NCBI GenBank assembly: GCA_021323855.1
Contig: JAJPKE010000039.1
Span: 62,001 to 126,000 of the forward strand
Origin: Chloroflexota bacterium
GTDB taxonomy: Bacteria; Chloroflexota; Ktedonobacteria; Ktedonobacterales; JADMIN01
Length of the DNA stretch: 64,000 nt
Direction of reading: 5' to 3'
The translations under genes were made by a program, and so were the position numbers. How positions within the stretch are numbered: position 1 is the first letter of the stretch; the number at the start of each line of letters is the position of its first letter. Under the pieces are notes generated by a model. That model did not search any database. It had not been told where the DNA came from and saw only the letters and a program-made list of their open reading frames with translations. Below are positions 61,413 to 64,000 of this stretch, in pieces.

Positions 61413-62123
61413 CTAGCATAAGGTAGAATCACCTTCCTCATCGTCGTCAGGTATATCAGGCTGTTGCTCGTTCATATCTGCTGCCTTATAAATCCAATTC
61501 GCCTCCATTTTGGCGTAGCCTGATTCTGTCACGCTGGCGGTTATCGTTCGGCGGCTCTCAGCAGAACGTCCAGAGAACTTCCAATCGTTTTGCGTCAGCG
61601 CCGCTCCCACGACCTTGATAAAGCGGAATGGTCGTGGTTTGACACCTTTCTTCGGATCTGATGGTCTATTGCTGTCGAATACAAATACCATGAGCCAGCT
61701 TTCCTCGGCATTGTGCCCTTGCCAGCCTTTCAAATAGCGGGATGCTTTAATTTCGATGCCTTCGTGAGCATATTGCGCGGCGTCTTCTGAGAAATACCCT
61801 GCTGGCAGCAAATCAGGATGGCCGTTGTGATACATATTCTTCACCAGACCAGAACAATATTTTGGGATGCTGATGTTCATGAATTCGCTGACGACGCTGC
61901 TGAAATTTGCCGGCATGAGAAGCGATTCAAGTCTCACCAGCCCTTTGGTATGAAGTTGCTCATTCACAAATTGAAGAAAAGAGATGTATTCCATCATCGC
62001 TTGATAGATATGATCGGTTGTACAGCCATGTGGGATAATGGCCCGTGAATTAAACCCATTGCGACTTACCGGAACTGGAACACACGCCTTTTGCTCTAAT
62101 AAATCCAATTGCGTATCGCTCAT
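61413..62123 (-). CDS. probable type II restriction endonuclease (PD-(D/E)xK)
   Basis: 236 residues. The catalytic core is P103-D104 (GHPDLLP) and E124-I125-K126 (GIEIKASRY) with 19 residues between, a classical PD-(D/E)xK nuclease. The following WQGHN resembles the tail seen in several type II enzymes. It is convergent with the methyltransferase, 20 bp between stops. Base composition is less GC-rich than its neighbours, suggesting recent transfer. The recognition sequence cannot be read. Promoter lies in the spacer at 62124-62318. Confidence 0.82.
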   Translation of the reverse strand: MSDTQLDLLEQKACVPVPVSRNGFNSRAIIPHGCTTDHIYQAMMEYISFLQFVNEQLHTKGLVRLESLLMPANFSSVVSEFMNISIPKYCSGLVKNMYHNGHPDLLPAGYFSEDAAQYAHEGIEIKASRYLKGWQGHNAEESWLMVFVFDSNRPSDPKKGVKPRPFRFIKVVGAALTQNDWKFSGRSAESRRTITASVTESGYAKMEANWIYKAADMNEQQPDIPDDDEEGDSTLC

Positions 62124-62205
62124 TCGACGCCTCCTCGCCTTTGTGATTGCACAGCCAAGAGTAGCATATCGCTCCCTTCATCTCAACCCATCTTTGCAAA
62201 ACTTG

Positions 62206-62241
62206 TGTCCGGTTTTGTCCGCACATGTCCGGAGGTGTCCG
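62206..62241. promoter_or_regulatory. four TGTCCG direct repeats at exact 10-bp spacing
   Basis: TGTCCG at 62206, 62216, 62226 and 62236; the four intervening bases vary (GTTT, CACA, GAGG). The array lies in the divergent spacer between the endonuclease and portal genes. Helical phasing with a conserved hexamer and variable linkers suggests a protein-binding array. Confidence 0.6.
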
Positions 62242-62318
62242 TAGCCAGTGATGAAACACATGTTCTATGCTGTCACCGATGATGAACGTGCAACACAGCA
62301 GACTTCGGAGGTGAATAG

Positions 62319-63806
62319 ATGGGACGGCCAGCGCAAGGAACGACACAAAAGACGACACATAAAACGACGGAGCGAGTAGCGCAAAGCGAGACTGAGCAGG
62401 CGGGCACAACAACTACGGCGAATGGGGCGAATGCGACGAATACCACCGGCGGAGCAACACGACGCCGTGCCAAAGCCGGGCAGTCGCAGCGCCTGCTTCA
62501 TCTGCCAGCGCAACCGGCGCAATTACAACCAATGCCGCTCCAGCAGCAGCGAACGCCACAGCGGTATCCTCAGCAGCCGCTCGATCTCGGCGGCGCGATG
62601 TTTTCGCCGGGTGAGCCGCTGTTGCCGACGCCGGGGTTGGCCGGACCCGACGGCGAGCCGCGCCAGTTCGCCTTTCAGGTGGGCGCGAACATTGGGCTGC
62701 GGCCACGCGCCACCGAACAGACCAGCTTCGAGCAGTTGCGCAACCTTGCCGCGCTCTATGACGGCATCCAGCTCTGCGAGCGCGTCTATTTCGATCTGCT
62801 GGGGCGGCTGGAACTGCGCGTGGTGCCACGCCGCGATGCGCTGGCTCCCGGCGAGGACGGCAGCGGCGTTCGCTGGCGCGAGGCTGCCCACCGCATCGAA
62901 GGGTTTCTCGAAAGTCCGGACCGCACGCAGGATTTGCGTTCATGGCTCGTCGCCTTCGTGCGTGATCTGCTGGAGATAGATGCCGTCGCTATCTACACGC
63001 GCCGCACACGCGGCGGTCAGCTCTACGCACTGGAACTCGTTGCCGGCGAGACAATCAAGCCGCTGATAGACGCCGGTGGACGCGCGCCACAGCCGCCGGA
63101 GCCAGCCTATCAACAATTTCTCTATGGCGTTCCTGCTGGCTGGTATACGCTGAACGAACTGGATTATCTGCGGGAGACGGCGCGCACCGAGAGCGTCTAC
63201 GGTCTCTCGCGCGTCGAGCGCATTCTGCTGCGTGTCAATCAGGCGCTCCGCAAGCAGCACTTCGATCTGGCGCGTTTCACCGATGGCACGACGCCGCTGG
63301 GCATCATCGCGCCGCCCGCCACGCTCAGTTGGACGCCCGAACAGATCGAAACGTTCGAGCGCGCCTTCAACAGTTTGCTGGCGGGCAACGATGAGATGCG
63401 CGTGCGGGCGCGGGCGTTGCCGCCGGGTAGCACCTGGCAGCCGCTGGCTGGGGACGATCCGCTGGTGGAGTTTGACCGCTTTCTCTTGAATGTCACGGTC
63501 GCAGCCTTCGGGCTGACGATGGATGAACTGGGATTCACAGACACCAGCAACCGCAGCACCGGCCAGACGCAGGAGAGCGTGGTCTACCGGCGAGCGGTCG
63601 CGCCGGTGGCTGCGCTGGCGGCGGGCTATCTGACACGCAAGGTGCGCCAGTGGCTCGATCCACGTTTTACCGTCAGCTTTGGCGGCATCGAGGAGCCGGA
63701 AGATTTCGCCGTCCGCGCTGACTCTTTCGCCAAGCTGGTGCCGCTGGGCGTCCTCTCGGCGGCGGAGGCGGCGCGTCTGCTGAATCTACCGCTGACCGGC
63801 AAGTGA
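62319..63806 (+). CDS. phage portal protein
   Basis: 495 residues; SD GGAGGTGA. The N-terminal 80 residues are Thr/Gln-rich and disordered. The core matches HK97/SPP1-type portals: VYGLSRVERILLRVNQALRKQHFDLARFTDG, PLGIIAPP and FGLTMDELGFTDTSNRSTG. Portals form the dodecameric ring at the capsid vertex through which DNA is packaged. No terminase is adjacent upstream; instead a restriction-modification pair precedes it. Prohead genes may lie to the right of the window. Confidence 0.85.
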   Translation: MGRPAQGTTQKTTHKTTERVAQSETEQAGTTTTANGANATNTTGGATRRRAKAGQSQRLLHLPAQPAQLQPMPLQQQRTPQRYPQQPLDLGGAMFSPGEPLLPTPGLAGPDGEPRQFAFQVGANIGLRPRATEQTSFEQLRNLAALYDGIQLCERVYFDLLGRLELRVVPRRDALAPGEDGSGVRWREAAHRIEGFLESPDRTQDLRSWLVAFVRDLLEIDAVAIYTRRTRGGQLYALELVAGETIKPLIDAGGRAPQPPEPAYQQFLYGVPAGWYTLNELDYLRETARTESVYGLSRVERILLRVNQALRKQHFDLARFTDGTTPLGIIAPPATLSWTPEQIETFERAFNSLLAGNDEMRVRARALPPGSTWQPLAGDDPLVEFDRFLLNVTVAAFGLTMDELGFTDTSNRSTGQTQESVVYRRAVAPVAALAAGYLTRKVRQWLDPRFTVSFGGIEEPEDFAVRADSFAKLVPLGVLSAAEAARLLNLPLTGK

Positions 63807-63818
63807 GGGTGTGAGGAC

Positions 63819-63944
63819 ATGGCGGGTGGCATCAGTGGCATCAATGGCATCAATGGCATCAGTGGCATCAGTGGTATCAGTGGTATCAGTGGTATCATGC
63901 GTGAAAGAATCGCTGAGATGAACAGGGGAGAACCTGTGCTATGA
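63819..63944 (+). CDS. tiny Gly-Ile-Ser/Asn repeat protein coupled to the next gene
   Basis: 41 codons from the ATG at 63819 with GTGAGG just upstream. It consists of MAGGI followed by (S/N)GI units, then MRERIAEMNRGEPVL. Its TGA (63942-63944) overlaps the ATG (63941-63943) of the next frame by four bases (ATGA), a pattern of translational coupling. The repeat is built from eight copies of a 9-bp unit. Whether it is made as a protein is unproven. Confidence 0.5.
   Translation: MAGGISGINGINGISGISGISGISGIMRERIAEMNRGEPVL
63826..63897 (+). repeat. 9-bp tandem repeat (eight copies)
   Basis: GTGGCATCA variants: five copies with GGCATCA and three with GGTATCA, in perfect 9-bp register. The longest such array in the window. 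Confidence 0.93.
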
Positions 63945-64000
63945 GTACCACCATCCATCGAGAAGCCGTCGTCGGGCCGGATGGCAAGATCGAGATTACG
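63941..64000 (+). CDS. hypothetical protein, 5' end only
   Basis: Begins MSTTIHREAVVGPDGKIEIT and runs off the window. The VxGPDGKIEI turn resembles the N-terminal strand of small antitoxin-like (AbrB/DUF104-type) proteins, but 20 residues are too few to decide. It would be translationally coupled to the repeat ORF upstream. Confidence 0.4.
   Translation, partial: MSTTIHREAVVGPDGKIEIT

Noticed and set aside
63626..63958. 110-codon minus-strand ORF with Pro-Leu-Met repeats
   Set aside because: It is the reverse reading of the 9-bp array and portal gene; the plus-strand frame has a start, SD-like site and ATGA coupling.

Overview
The window is a GC-rich (roughly 57-60% by eye) stretch of bacterial chromosome with ordinary prokaryotic gene structure: strong Shine-Dalgarno (SD) sites of the AGGAGG type, some GTG and TTG starts, and short intergenic spaces. 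The gene families suggest Chloroflexota, most likely Ktedonobacteria or a relative. They include several large STAND-type ATPase regulators with HTH domains, a P22_AR_N antirepressor-like protein, an 81-residue protein of the hydrophilic 'IRINGHLDAFW' type, many secreted proteins with beta-propeller or C39/CHAP folds, and DinB and DUF2000 proteins. The assignment is inferred from family content and no marker phylogeny was possible. No rRNA, tRNA, CRISPR array or complete insertion sequence was recognised.

Left part (1-23 kb). A truncated XRE/NB-ARC/TPR regulator enters from the left edge and is divergent from an Amt ammonium transporter. Then come a phospholipase D-like membrane protein, a P22_AR_N protein behind a set of hairpins, a pentapeptide-repeat membrane protein, and a minus-strand MacB/FtsX-type ABC exporter whose ATPase gene carries a frameshift. 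These are followed by an orphan PAS-GAF histidine kinase, a SWIM zinc-finger protein, two metallo-beta-lactamase-fold proteins, a DnaN sliding clamp, a MalT/LuxR-type ATPase regulator, a DoxX protein and a P-loop kinase-like protein.

Middle (23-43 kb). An XRE/NB-ARC/TPR regulator has its 3' end overlapping a dihydrofolate-reductase remnant. Three secreted or membrane-anchored beta-structured proteins follow, then a molybdopterin oxidoreductase, a PadR regulator divergent from a DUF4188 gene with a palindromic operator between them, FabG, GalU, a class V aminotransferase, a solitary Flp-type mini-pilin, a secreted C39-like peptidase and an SDR.

Right part (43-64 kb). A compact phage-derived module (43.6-47.7 kb) encodes a small basic protein, a tail/baseplate-like protein, a C39-type endolysin-like peptidase, a holin-like protein and a small membrane protein. 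It has its own candidate promoter, leader terminator and end terminator. A Clp_N/ribbon-helix-helix fusion protein with palindromes in its promoter comes next. Host-like genes follow: a secreted lipase-like protein, HxlR divergent from a quinone-oxidoreductase gene, DUF2000, HAD, CHAP and DinB. The last 4 kb hold a DNA methyltransferase convergent with a PD-(D/E)xK endonuclease (a likely restriction-modification pair), a phage portal protein, a tiny Gly-Ile-Ser repeat ORF and the start of one more gene. Two further features recur: short tandem repeats, most often with a 9-bp unit that keeps the reading frame, and GC-rich palindromic repeats of a REP-like kind in spacers.
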